Shown: positions 1 to 7,425 of the stretch, in pieces
How positions within the stretch are numbered: the stretch's first letter is position 1
How the letters are laid out: every line of letters begins with the position of its first letter
IMG/VR virus record: IMGVR_UViG_3300035670_001341
Coordinates: 1 to 22,241 of that record
Length of the DNA: 22,241 nt
Origin: a virus
Direction: 5' to 3' (one strand)
The notes under the pieces: generated by a model
Seen by the model: the letters and a program-made list of their open reading frames with translations, nothing else
What the model was told of the DNA's origin: nothing
Databases searched by the model: none
Translations under genes and position numbers: made by a program

Positions 1-1
1 A

Positions 2-3000
2 TTAGAAAACTTTACTGGTAGTGCATTAATTAGTGCTAGTGTGGATGGTGCAACGATTACTTTTGAAAAGGGTGATGGTTCTACATTTGATTTAGCAATT
101 ACTGCATCAGTTGGTTCAGTAGATTGGAATAACATAACTGATAAACCATCTGGATTAGTTTCAGGTAGTGAACAAGTAGTTAGTATCCTTACATCAGTAA
201 ACGCATACACTTCATCTGCAGATGCTAAGTTTGCTACGATAGGAACTCAATCAGGTAGTTGGGGTGGTGGTGGAGATGTAACTGCATTAAATGCTTTTAC
301 TGCATCACAAGAAACAAAGAATACTACTCTTGCATCATACACAGGTAGTGTAGATACAAAATTTACTACTATTGGTTCTCAATCAGGTAGTTGGGAGAAC
401 GTACCTTTAACATCGTTAAATGCGTTCACTTCTTCACAAGAAACAAAGAATACTACATTAGGTGGTGTTACTGCTTCTCTTCAACAACAATTAACCAACA
501 TAGGTTCACAAAGTGGAAGTTGGGTAACTGAATCAGAAACAGGTAGTTTCGCAAGAGTAGATGTATCAAATACATTTACAACATCACAAACTATACAAGG
601 TGGATTGAATGTTACTGGTACTATTACTGCAAATGAGATTCATACAATTATTGAATCATCTTCGGTAATATATTCATCAGGTTCGAACATATTAGGTGAT
701 GCTGCAGATGATACACAAACCTTAAATGGTTCAGTAAACGTAGTAAATCAATTAACTGCAAGTGGATTACATTATCCAACAGCAGATAACGGAGCAAAAT
801 CATTTATTCAAACGGATGGTAATGGTAATCTATCTTTACAATATGTAGATGCTGTATTTGAGACAGTAAGAAATATGAGTGGCATTGCATTATCAAAAGG
901 TACACCAATTTATATTAGTGGTAGTACAGGAGATAATGGCAATGCCTATGTAGCAGATGCAGCAGATGCAAGTAAGATGCCAGCAATGTATATTGTAGGT
1001 GAAGACCTTGCAATTGGTGCTACTGGTATTGCATTATGTCATGGATTAATTGAAGGTGTAAATACAACTGGATATACTGCAGGAACAATTATATACGTTG
1101 CTGAAGGTGGTGGTTGGACATCATCTCGCCCATCAGGTTCTGCATCAGTAGTACAAGTATTAGGTGTAGTTCAATTCGAAGGTGTAGGAGGACAAGGTGT
1201 AGTAGTAAATCAATTAGAAGCAACTTTACCAAACTTACAAACAGGTTATGCTTGGGTAGGTAATGGTGGTAATCAACCAACTGCAACTCCAACATCATCA
1301 TTCGCATCTTTAACTGATTTAAGTTCTTTGAATGCATTCACTGCTTCACAAGAAGTATTAAATGCACAATTCGCTGATACTGGTTCAAATGCATTTATCG
1401 GTAATCAAACTATTACTGGTACATCAAAACAAACATTCAATGAACCAGGTGATAATCAAGAAGTACAAGTAGTAAAGGTAAATTCATTTACTGATTCTAA
1501 CGGATACTCTCTTGCTAATAACACATGGGGTTGGTATCACTACAATAGTGAAGGACACGAAGGATTTGCATCACAACTATACACTGCAGATTATGCATAT
1601 GGTTCAGCATTCTTCCACGACCCAGAAAAGTGGGAGTATATCTTATTCCCATCAGGTGCAGCATATGATACAAATAAATTTGGTTTATACGATGTAGGTG
1701 GTACACAAACAAAGTTCGTAGTTCAAACAGACAATATTGAATTGACTGGTAGTGTTAAATTAACTCCAGCATCAGTTTCTACTAACGCACAATACCCTTT
1801 AACATTCATAAGTGGTACTACAATATCAAAAGATAGTGTAGATACGTTAGTATATAATCCATTTACTAATCAATTATTGTTAAGTGCATCAACAGGAACT
1901 GCAAACGTTTCACCAAATGCAATAACATTTACATCAGGTAGTGGTGCATATGGAACATACGCATCGACAGTTAGTAAAGTTCAAATACAAAGTTCAGTTG
2001 AAGGTGGTGGTGTAATTGGTATAAGTGGTAATCCATCAAAGATTGGTGCACCTTCTTTAACCAACTCTACTAAACCAGGTATTATTGCATTGAGTAGTTC
2101 TGCACAACCTTATGTTGCGATTGAATTACAAAACTCATCTTCATTTACTGATGGTAGAGTAACATTCCCACGTAATGTAGCAATGTTACAAAACTTAGAA
2201 ATCACTGGTAGTTTAACATCTTCTTTACAACAAGGTTATGTTTGGGTAGGTGATTCAAATGGTAAAACTACAACAGTAGCAACTTCATCATTTGGTGGTG
2301 GAGGTACAACTGATATTACTGCATTAAATGCATTCACTGCTTCACAAGAAGTATTAAATGCTAAAACTGCATATACTGGTTCTAATACATTTACAGGTAA
2401 TCAAACCATTAATGCCAACTTAGTTGCTAATAAAGTAAGTGCATGGAACTTTGATAGTATATTCTTAGGTTCTCAATTAGGTGGAACTACTGCAAATGGA
2501 ACGTTCTTCGGATATGGTTCTACTGATTATCAATTTATAGTTGGTGCATATGCAGGTGGGTTTGATAGCGAATTAAAGATTACTGCAAATAGTTCTGGTA
2601 TTGAGTTTGGTGATTTCAATGGTAGTTCATATCCATCATGGTTAAAATTAAACCCAAATACAGGTGCTAATTCTGCACCAATCTTCACAAGAGGATTGGT
2701 TGTAACTGGTAGTACAGACTTATCATCTACACTTACAGCATCTTTACAACAAGGATATGTTTGGGTAGGAGATGCAAATGGTAGAACAACAACAGTTCCT
2801 ACATCTTCATTCGGTGGAGGTGGTGCAGCATTCCCTTATAGTGGAAACGCAGTTATTACCGGTTCATTAGGAATTAGTGGTAGTATGTTTGGTGGAGTTG
2901 TATCGTTGACGGTAACATCTAATACTGCATCAATTGATTTCTCTGCAGGTAATATGTTCTTATTAACTTTACCATCAGGTTCAACAACATATTTTGAACC

Positions 3001-3208
3001 AACAAATATTAGACAAGGACAAACGATTAATATTCAATTAACACAACAAACACCTGGTACTGGTAGTGTATCATTCGCTCCTTCAATTAAGTTTGCAGGT
3101 GGTAATGATTATCAAGCAACAGCAACAGGTTCAGCAATTGATTTAGTATCATTAGTAAGTTTAGACGGAACTAATGTATTGGCTACTTCAATTAAAAACT
3201 TTTTATAA
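2..3208 (+). CDS. Modular tail fibre protein 1 (5' end outside window)
   Basis: The reading frame is open to the left edge, so at least 1068 residues are visible and the true start lies upstream; a GTG at 41 is only an internal codon. The protein is rich in Ser, Thr, Gly and Asn and built of short repeats: four copies of LNAFTxSQExxN, three copies of a 24-residue GYVWVG module and one ESSSV module. The stretch near nt 860-1230 (VRNMSGIALSKGTPIYISG) resembles a domain common in phage fibres. The last ~105 residues (SIDFSAGNMFLLTLPSGST, then GQTINIQLTQ) match the end of fibre 2 and look like a C-terminal beta cap. The repeats suggest a trimeric fibre shaft carrying binding domains at the virion tail. 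Only 3 nt separate it from the propeller gene. Fibre identity is firm; the receptor and exact position are unknown. Confidence 0.85.
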   Translation, partial: LENFTGSALISASVDGATITFEKGDGSTFDLAITASVGSVDWNNITDKPSGLVSGSEQVVSILTSVNAYTSSADAKFATIGTQSGSWGGGGDVTALNAFTASQETKNTTLASYTGSVDTKFTTIGSQSGSWENVPLTSLNAFTSSQETKNTTLGGVTASLQQQLTNIGSQSGSWVTESETGSFARVDVSNTFTTSQTIQGGLNVTGTITANEIHTIIESSSVIYSSGSNILGDAADDTQTLNGSVNVVNQLTASGLHYPTADNGAKSFIQTDGNGNLSLQYVDAVFETVRNMSGIALSKGTPIYISGSTGDNGNAYVADAADASKMPAMYIVGEDLAIGATGIALCHGLIEGVNTTGYTAGTIIYVAEGGGWTSSRPSGSASVVQVLGVVQFEGVGGQGVVVNQLEATLPNLQTGYAWVGNGGNQPTATPTSSFASLTDLSSLNAFTASQEVLNAQFADTGSNAFIGNQTITGTSKQTFNEPGDNQEVQVVKVNSFTDSNGYSLANNTWGWYHYNSEGHEGFASQLYTADYAYGSAFFHDPEKWEYILFPSGAAYDTNKFGLYDVGGTQTKFVVQTDNIELTGSVKLTPASVSTNAQYPLTFISGTTISKDSVDTLVYNPFTNQLLLSASTGTANVSPNAITFTSGSGAYGTYASTVSKVQIQSSVEGGGVIGISGNPSKIGAPSLTNSTKPGIIALSSSAQPYVAIELQNSSSFTDGRVTFPRNVAMLQNLEITGSLTSSLQQGYVWVGDSNGKTTTVATSSFGGGGTTDITALNAFTASQEVLNAKTAYTGSNTFTGNQTINANLVANKVSAWNFDSIFLGSQLGGTTANGTFFGYGSTDYQFIVGAYAGGFDSELKITANSSGIEFGDFNGSSYPSWLKLNPNTGANSAPIFTRGLVVTGSTDLSSTLTASLQQGYVWVGDANGRTTTVPTSSFGGGGAAFPYSGNAVITGSLGISGSMFGGVVSLTVTSNTASIDFSAGNMFLLTLPSGSTTYFEPTNIRQGQTINIQLTQQTPGTGSVSFAPSIKFAGGNDYQATATGSAIDLVSLVSLDGTNVLATSIKNFL
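629..730 (+). repeat. 34-codon fibre module, copy 1 (ESSSV type)
   Basis: This is an in-frame module of exactly 34 codons with the core ESSSVIYSSGSN followed by GD and DTQTLNG. It recurs at the same length twice in fibre 2. Protein identity is high but synonymous positions differ widely, so the copies are old or came from different sources. Confidence 0.85.
1232..1303 (+). repeat. 24-codon fibre module, copy 1 (GYAWVG type)
   Basis: This is the most diverged of three 72-nt in-frame modules in fibre 1, reading LQTGYAWVGNGGNQPTATP then TSSF. It sits just before an LNAFTASQEVLN repeat, as copy 2 does, so the two units travel together. Confidence 0.7.
2222..2293 (+). repeat. 24-codon fibre module, copy 2 (GYVWVG type)
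   Basis: This 72-nt in-frame module has the core LQQGYVWVGDSNGKTTTV and ends TSSF before a GGGG linker. It is nearly identical in protein to the copy at 2741-2812. Confidence 0.85.
2741..2812 (+). repeat. 24-codon fibre module, copy 3 (GYVWVG type)
   Basis: This 72-nt in-frame module has the core LQQGYVWVGDANGRTTTV and ends TSSF, then GGGG, directly before the C-terminal part of fibre 1. Differences from copy 2 are mostly silent. Confidence 0.85.
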
Positions 3209-3211
3209 GAT

Positions 3212-4318
3212 ATGATTGCACCGATAGCGTTTGAAAATAATACATTTCCAGAACAAGATTTAAAAGTATTTAGTTCTTTTGAATGGGAGCAGTGGTCAAA
3301 AGCTGCTTCTCAATTCAATACTACTAATTTTGAATACGATACAACTACAACTAGAATTGGTGGTAATTATGGAAGTGGTTTTGCAAAATGGAATGGTGCT
3401 GCGTTAGCACCAAATGGTAAAATATATGGTGCACCACACGTTAGAACTGATGTTCTTATTATAGATACTTTTACTGATAGTGTTACAACAACAGGAACAG
3501 TAAATTCTTCCAACGAAGGTGCATTTTATGATAAGATTACAAAACACGTATTCGGATTTGGTGCTAATGGATTTAAGATAGACCCATTGACAAATACAAC
3601 AACTAATTTAAATGGGCCTGCTAATAGACAAGGTGGCCCATTACAAGGATTCGATGGTGATAAGGTTTATACAATCGGAACTGCCTTTACAACCGGTGTA
3701 TATGAATATTCTATTCAAGCTAATTCAGCAACACTTAAACAAAGTATTGGAACGGATAGAGGTAGTTTAGGTACGTTAGGACCTAATGGTAAATGTTATT
3801 GGGCTCCAGGTAATCAACCAAACTATTACGTTTATGACCCTGTTGCTGGTACAGGTACTACATTTGGTTCAGCACTTGCAGATAAACAATTTACACAAAC
3901 TTTATATTTTGATGGATACATTTATTCGTTTCCATATGAAAATAATACTATAATTAGAATCAATCCATATAAGAATATTACGGAAACTATCTACACATAT
4001 GGTACTAATCCTAGATGGACTGGTGGTGGTACTATCGGTATGGATGGTAGAATATATGGTGTTGCTGGAAATAATGATGTAAATGGACAATATGTAAGAT
4101 GGTATGACCCACGCACAAATACTGCAGGTGATATCCTTATTGGTAATTCCGATAAATCATATCAAACTATATCGATGGGAGCAATGGGTGATTTATACCT
4201 TATCCCTTGGGTAGGTGGATACGTTCAGAAATTAGCATTGGTTAGAGGTAGTGGATATGCACAGAAAGTAATACAAGAATATAATAGAGATGGTAGATTT
4301 AAACCAACATTAGGATAA
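3212..4318 (+). CDS. Seven-bladed beta-propeller tail-associated protein
   Basis: This 368-residue protein contains seven repeats of the pattern G-x-hydrophobic-Y, a short loop and a strand ending in (I/Y)DP. They lie at about residues 62-85, 103-125, 144-168, 186-210, 229-252, 272-300 and 320-343. Examples are APNGKIYGAP, GPNGKCYWAP and GMDGRIYGVAG. Seven such repeats predict a closed propeller, a fold used for binding or, less often, glycan cleavage. No catalytic motif is evident. The gene follows the fibre after 3 nt and precedes a small beta protein, so a role at the fibre tip or in receptor binding is inferred. The first ~50 residues fall outside the repeats and may attach it to the virion. 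The fold is fairly sure; the function is not. Confidence 0.7.
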   Translation: MIAPIAFENNTFPEQDLKVFSSFEWEQWSKAASQFNTTNFEYDTTTTRIGGNYGSGFAKWNGAALAPNGKIYGAPHVRTDVLIIDTFTDSVTTTGTVNSSNEGAFYDKITKHVFGFGANGFKIDPLTNTTTNLNGPANRQGGPLQGFDGDKVYTIGTAFTTGVYEYSIQANSATLKQSIGTDRGSLGTLGPNGKCYWAPGNQPNYYVYDPVAGTGTTFGSALADKQFTQTLYFDGYIYSFPYENNTIIRINPYKNITETIYTYGTNPRWTGGGTIGMDGRIYGVAGNNDVNGQYVRWYDPRTNTAGDILIGNSDKSYQTISMGAMGDLYLIPWVGGYVQKLALVRGSGYAQKVIQEYNRDGRFKPTLG

Positions 4319-4319
4319 T

Positions 4320-4550
4320 ATGAAACAATTTATAATAAACATCGGAGATAATTGGGATAAAAGTTTACCACTTAAAATAGAATGGGCATTCAGTATTCCA
4401 ATATTTGAAGAAACTACTGATTATATAATAGATGGTAATCAAATAACATACAACATAGAATTAGATGATACTACTATTGGATTTTATGTAATTTTAAAAG
4501 TATCACAAAATGATAATGTAATTTATAGAGAATATCATACTATTAATTAA
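4320..4550 (+). CDS. Small beta-rich protein of unknown function
   Basis: This 76-residue protein starts 1 nt after the propeller gene through a TAATATG junction, so it is probably translationally coupled to it. It alternates hydrophobic and polar residues (YIIDGNQITYNIELDD, then GFYVILKVSQNDNVIYREY), as expected for a small beta-sandwich, possibly Ig-like. It has no signal peptide and no membrane segment. No family is recognised. Its place at the end of the fibre-propeller group suggests an accessory or chaperone role for the adhesin, which is only inference. Confidence 0.6.
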   Translation: MKQFIINIGDNWDKSLPLKIEWAFSIPIFEETTDYIIDGNQITYNIELDDTTIGFYVILKVSQNDNVIYREYHTIN

Positions 4551-4587
4551 AAAAAATACAAAAAAATTTAATACAGAATACACACAC

Positions 4588-4596
4588 ATTGTTAAA
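4588..4596 (+). promoter_or_regulatory. ATTGTTAAA intergenic motif before the scaffold gene
   Basis: This lies in the 66-nt A/T-rich gap ahead of the scaffold-capsid pair, 20 nt before the start codon. The same nonamer precedes the genes at 17509 and 19574, and close variants precede those at 7062 and 13701. A promoter element is possible but unproven, because spacing to the start codon varies. Confidence 0.3.
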
Positions 4597-4616
4597 ATTA
4601 AAAACAAAATAATATT

Positions 4617-5342
4617 ATGACCTCAAACATCGTACTAAAAAAGATAATGACATTACTTTCTTTGGAAACAAAGAATGAAGTTGCATTAACTTACGCAAGA
4701 CTAAAAGATGGAACTATTTTGGAATCTCCTACATTTGATGTGGGTGAACCCGTTGAAGTAGTTTCAGAAGATGGTACTAAAACACCAGCACCAGATGGAG
4801 AGCATGAGATTGCATTGAAAGATTCAGAAGGAAACGAAACAATCATCAAAGTTATCACAAAAGATGGTAAGATTGAAGAAAGAGAAAACGTTGAATTAGA
4901 AATCGTTGATGTAAAAGATATTCCTCAGGCAAACCAAAAGGATGAAGCAAATGATGTACCAACTGCAGAAGGTTCAGTAACCTCTGGTTCAACTAAATTA
5001 GCTGAAACTGAATTACCATCAGGAGATGGTGTTGAAGAATCAGTTGAACCAATGCCAGAAGATACTGATAAAGCAGAACCAGAAGAAAAGACTGAAGAGA
5101 TGAAGGCTTATGAAAAACTTTCATACCGCATCGAAGAGTTAGAAAAGAAAATCGCTCAAATGGAAGAAGTTAAAGAAGAATCTGATATCGAACCTGAAGA
5201 GGTAGATGAAGAAGATGAACTTCCTAAATTAGATGGAGCACCAACTGAAAAAGTAAGTGGTAACACAAAACTTTCATCAGTTAGAACAAAGGAAAAATCA
5301 GCGAGTACACAAAATCGCTTTTTAGAAAAATTATACAAATAA
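4617..5342 (+). CDS. Capsid scaffold-like protein
   Basis: This 241-residue, very acidic protein lies immediately upstream of the major capsid gene, the usual position of a scaffold. Residues 1-~95 form a beta-rich head (ALTYARLKDGTILESP, GEPVEVVSEDG). Residues ~105-160 are a disordered Glu/Pro/Asp stretch. A predicted coiled coil covers about 160-190 (YRIEELEKKIAQMEE), and the last ~35 residues turn basic and end RFLEKLYK. An acidic body, a coiled coil and a basic C-terminus that could bind capsid protein are typical of scaffolds, which guide procapsid assembly and then leave or are cleaved. Only 19 nt separate it from the capsid gene. The assignment rests on composition and position, not a diagnostic motif. 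Confidence 0.65.
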   Translation: MTSNIVLKKIMTLLSLETKNEVALTYARLKDGTILESPTFDVGEPVEVVSEDGTKTPAPDGEHEIALKDSEGNETIIKVITKDGKIEERENVELEIVDVKDIPQANQKDEANDVPTAEGSVTSGSTKLAETELPSGDGVEESVEPMPEDTDKAEPEEKTEEMKAYEKLSYRIEELEKKIAQMEEVKEESDIEPEEVDEEDELPKLDGAPTEKVSGNTKLSSVRTKEKSASTQNRFLEKLYK

Positions 5343-5361
5343 TAAAAACAAACTTATCAAA

Positions 5362-6336
5362 ATGAGAAAGAATCAAAATTTCGCAACAATCGCTCAGCCA
5401 ACTATCGCTAACTCAACGTATAGCGGTGAAGCAGCTAGTGGTTTTATCGCAGCAGCGTTATTGTCTGCTAAGACTCTTGATAATGGATATGTAACTATAA
5501 TGCCGAACGTTAAGTACAAATCTGTTATCCAAAAAGTATCAGTAGATAACATTATCTCTGATGCATCTTGTGATTTCCAAGCAAATGCTTCTGCATCTAT
5601 CGCTGAGAGAATCATCGAACCAAAGGAATTACAAGTTAACTTACAATTATGTAAGGACGAATTTGTACAATCATGGGAAGCAATTTCTTTAGGATATTCT
5701 GCTTTCGATGAAATTCCAAAATCATTCACAGACTATTTAGTATCTTATGTAGGTGGTAAAGTAGCTGAAGCAACTGAATTATCAATTTGGGGTGGTGCAA
5801 CTGCTACAAATGGTGAATTCGGTGGTTTCGAAACTATCTTATCAGCTTCAGTAGCAGCAGGTACAGGTGTAGTTGCAGCAACTTCAGGTTCTACAATTAT
5901 CTCTGGTTCAATCACTTCTGCTAACGTATTAGATAAATTAAACTCTATCGTAGACTCTATCCCTGATACAGTATATGGTAAAGAAGATTTATTGTTATAC
6001 GTTCCAACTAACGTAGCAAAAGCTTACCAACAAGCATTAGCAGGTGGTGCTATCGGAGCAAACGGATGGAACAACCAATTAAACGTTGGTGAAAAACCAT
6101 TCAACTTCAATGGTATCGAAATCGTACATTGCCCAGGTATGACTGCATCTAAAGTAGTTGCAGCACAAAAATCTAACTTATTCTTCGCAACCGGATTGCT
6201 AAGTGATTACAATCAGGTTAAGGTGTTAGATATGGCAGACTTAGACGGTAGCCAAAACTTCCGTATTATTATGAGATATACAGCTGGTACACAAGTAGGT
6301 GTATTATCTGATGTAGTTTACTACGGAGCTTACTAA
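5362..6336 (+). CDS. Major capsid protein (HK97 fold inferred)
   Basis: This 324-residue protein has the length, composition and position expected of an HK97-fold capsid subunit. It is mixed alpha/beta, with a helix-like stretch at about residues 117-135 (FDEIPKSFTDYLVSYVGGKV), a Gly/Ala/Ser-rich middle and a C-terminus RIIMRYTAGTQVGVLSDVVYY typical of capsid proteins of Bacteroidetes phages. It follows the scaffold and is followed directly by a hairpin terminator. By eye it uses more C-ending Asn, Phe and Ile codons than the fibre genes, as expected for the most highly expressed virion gene. It ends with a double TAATAA stop. The N-terminal region may be trimmed by the protease at 19574. Confidence 0.85.
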   Translation: MRKNQNFATIAQPTIANSTYSGEAASGFIAAALLSAKTLDNGYVTIMPNVKYKSVIQKVSVDNIISDASCDFQANASASIAERIIEPKELQVNLQLCKDEFVQSWEAISLGYSAFDEIPKSFTDYLVSYVGGKVAEATELSIWGGATATNGEFGGFETILSASVAAGTGVVAATSGSTIISGSITSANVLDKLNSIVDSIPDTVYGKEDLLLYVPTNVAKAYQQALAGGAIGANGWNNQLNVGEKPFNFNGIEIVHCPGMTASKVVAAQKSNLFFATGLLSDYNQVKVLDMADLDGSQNFRIIMRYTAGTQVGVLSDVVYYGAY

Positions 6337-6356
6337 TAATCAATTTCAAAATTAAT

Positions 6357-6382
6357 GGGTGAGATTAATTTCTCACCCTTTT
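6357..6382 (+). terminator. Rho-independent terminator after the capsid gene
   Basis: A perfect 8-bp stem, GGGTGAGA with TCTCACCC, closes a 6-nt loop TTAATT and is followed by TTTT. It starts 20 nt after the capsid stop codon and ends 26 nt before the tail tube gene. It would lower transcription from capsid to tail genes. Confidence 0.85.
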
Positions 6383-6408
6383 AATAACTTAAAACAAAAC
6401 TCAATACT

Positions 6409-6945
6409 ATGGCTTGTAATTTAACACAAGGAAGACAAGAAGTTTGTAAGGAATCAGTAGGAGGTTTACAAGGTGTTTACTTTTTAAACTTTACAACAGG
6501 TTCTTTCACAAAGAACGCAAGTGGCGAAGTCACTGCTCTTCCATCAGGTAGTACCGTGTACTATTATGAATTGAAAGGTACAAGTGCATATACTGAAACT
6601 GTAAACTCATCTCGTGAAAATGGTACAACTTTCTTTAATCAAGAATTAACTCTTAACTTAAAGAAATTGACTAACGAAATGACAACACAATTGAAATTGA
6701 TGGCATACGGCAGACCACAAATCGTTGTATGGACAAAGCAAGGTGATGCGTTATTAGTAGGTGAAACCGAAGGTGCTGATTTAACTGCAGGTACTATCCA
6801 AACGGGTGGAGCAATGGGTGACCTTTATGGTTATTCTGCAACATTCACTGGACAAGAACAATTACCAGCAGCATTCTTATCTGGTTCAACTACAACTAAT
6901 CCATTTGCTGGATTAGGTACTCAACCAACAATTGTGTATAGTTAA
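6409..6945 (+). CDS. Probable major tail tube protein
   Basis: This 178-residue protein is beta-rich, with motifs like those in tail tube proteins of Bacteroidetes siphophages: TVYYYELKGTSAYTE, FFNQELTLNLKKLTNEM, then LMAYGRPQIVVWTKQGDALL and GYSATFTGQEQLPAAF near the end. Tube proteins stack as hexameric rings around the tape measure. The gene is flanked by two hairpin terminators (6357-6382 and 6967-6998), which suits an abundant product transcribed on its own. No sheath gene is visible anywhere in the window, supporting a non-contractile tail. The codon choice resembles the capsid gene. A minor tube or another major tail protein is the main alternative. Confidence 0.7.
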   Translation: MACNLTQGRQEVCKESVGGLQGVYFLNFTTGSFTKNASGEVTALPSGSTVYYYELKGTSAYTETVNSSRENGTTFFNQELTLNLKKLTNEMTTQLKLMAYGRPQIVVWTKQGDALLVGETEGADLTAGTIQTGGAMGDLYGYSATFTGQEQLPAAFLSGSTTTNPFAGLGTQPTIVYS

Positions 6946-6966
6946 TCTATATTCACTTTACATATT

Positions 6967-6998
6967 AAAACCCACTTCATCATCGGAGTGGGTTTTTT
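6967..6998 (+). terminator. Rho-independent terminator after the tail tube gene
   Basis: CCCACTTC pairs with GGAGTGGG (one T-G wobble) around the loop ATCATC. The flanking AAAA and TTTT extend the stem, and a run of six T follows. It starts about 20 nt after the tail tube stop codon, so the next gene probably needs its own promoter. Confidence 0.85.
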
Positions 6999-7021
6999 AT
7001 TTCACAACTTTTTCGTTTCTA

Positions 7022-7030
7022 TTTGTTAAA
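7022..7030 (+). promoter_or_regulatory. TTTGTTAAA motif between terminator and next gene
   Basis: This variant of the recurring ATTGTTAAA motif lies between the tail tube terminator and the gene at 7062. A promoter is expected there because the terminator isolates the downstream genes. The same 9-mer also occurs inside genes (near 21050 and 22018), so confidence is low. Confidence 0.3.
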
Positions 7031-7061
7031 GCTATAGATAAATCAACTTAAATACGGCCTA

Positions 7062-7424
7062 ATGCTAACTTATTATATATCTGGAAGTAACGGATTCACC
7101 ATTAGAACCCAACCAACCGCCTCAAATGAGTTTACCCTATCTTTACAAGATATGAGTAGAAACTACAATTTGACTGGTAGTTTAACATCTGCATCATTCG
7201 AAGGATATGAATCATTCTTATCATTCACTGCTAGTATTAGTGGTGCAATAGTTGGTTCTGAATATCGTGCAACTCTTTTAAATAGTGGTAGTGTTTCTCC
7301 AATATGGCATGGTAGTATTCAGGTATTTGCATCACAATCAGTTGATAAGAGTGAGTATAAAACACAAAATGATGGATATATCTCATATACAGGCTCTTCT
7401 AACGAATATATAATTTTAACGTAA
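7062..7424 (+). CDS. Small conserved phage structural protein
   Basis: This 120-residue beta-rich protein has short aromatic and Ser/Thr-rich segments (MLTYYISGSN, YESFLSFTASISGAIVGSEY, IWHGSIQVFASQ) and ends SSNEYIILT. It resembles small proteins found next to portal or tail genes in uncultured aquatic phages, but no function is known to me. It is the first gene after the tail tube terminator and runs into the portal gene through a TAATATG junction, so the two are probably cotranslated. A small virion or assembly role is inferred from position only. Confidence 0.65.
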   Translation: MLTYYISGSNGFTIRTQPTASNEFTLSLQDMSRNYNLTGSLTSASFEGYESFLSFTASISGAIVGSEYRATLLNSGSVSPIWHGSIQVFASQSVDKSEYKTQNDGYISYTGSSNEYIILT

Positions 7425-7425
7425 T

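Noticed and set aside
41-43. GTG as the start of fibre 1
   Set aside because: The frame is open upstream to position 2 with matching fibre-like sequence (ENFTGSALISAS), so the gene simply runs off the left edge.
5394-5729. 111-residue minus-strand ORF within the capsid gene
   Set aside because: It is wholly antisense to a firm gene, has no recognisable domain or upstream signal, and lies in a window coded on one strand.
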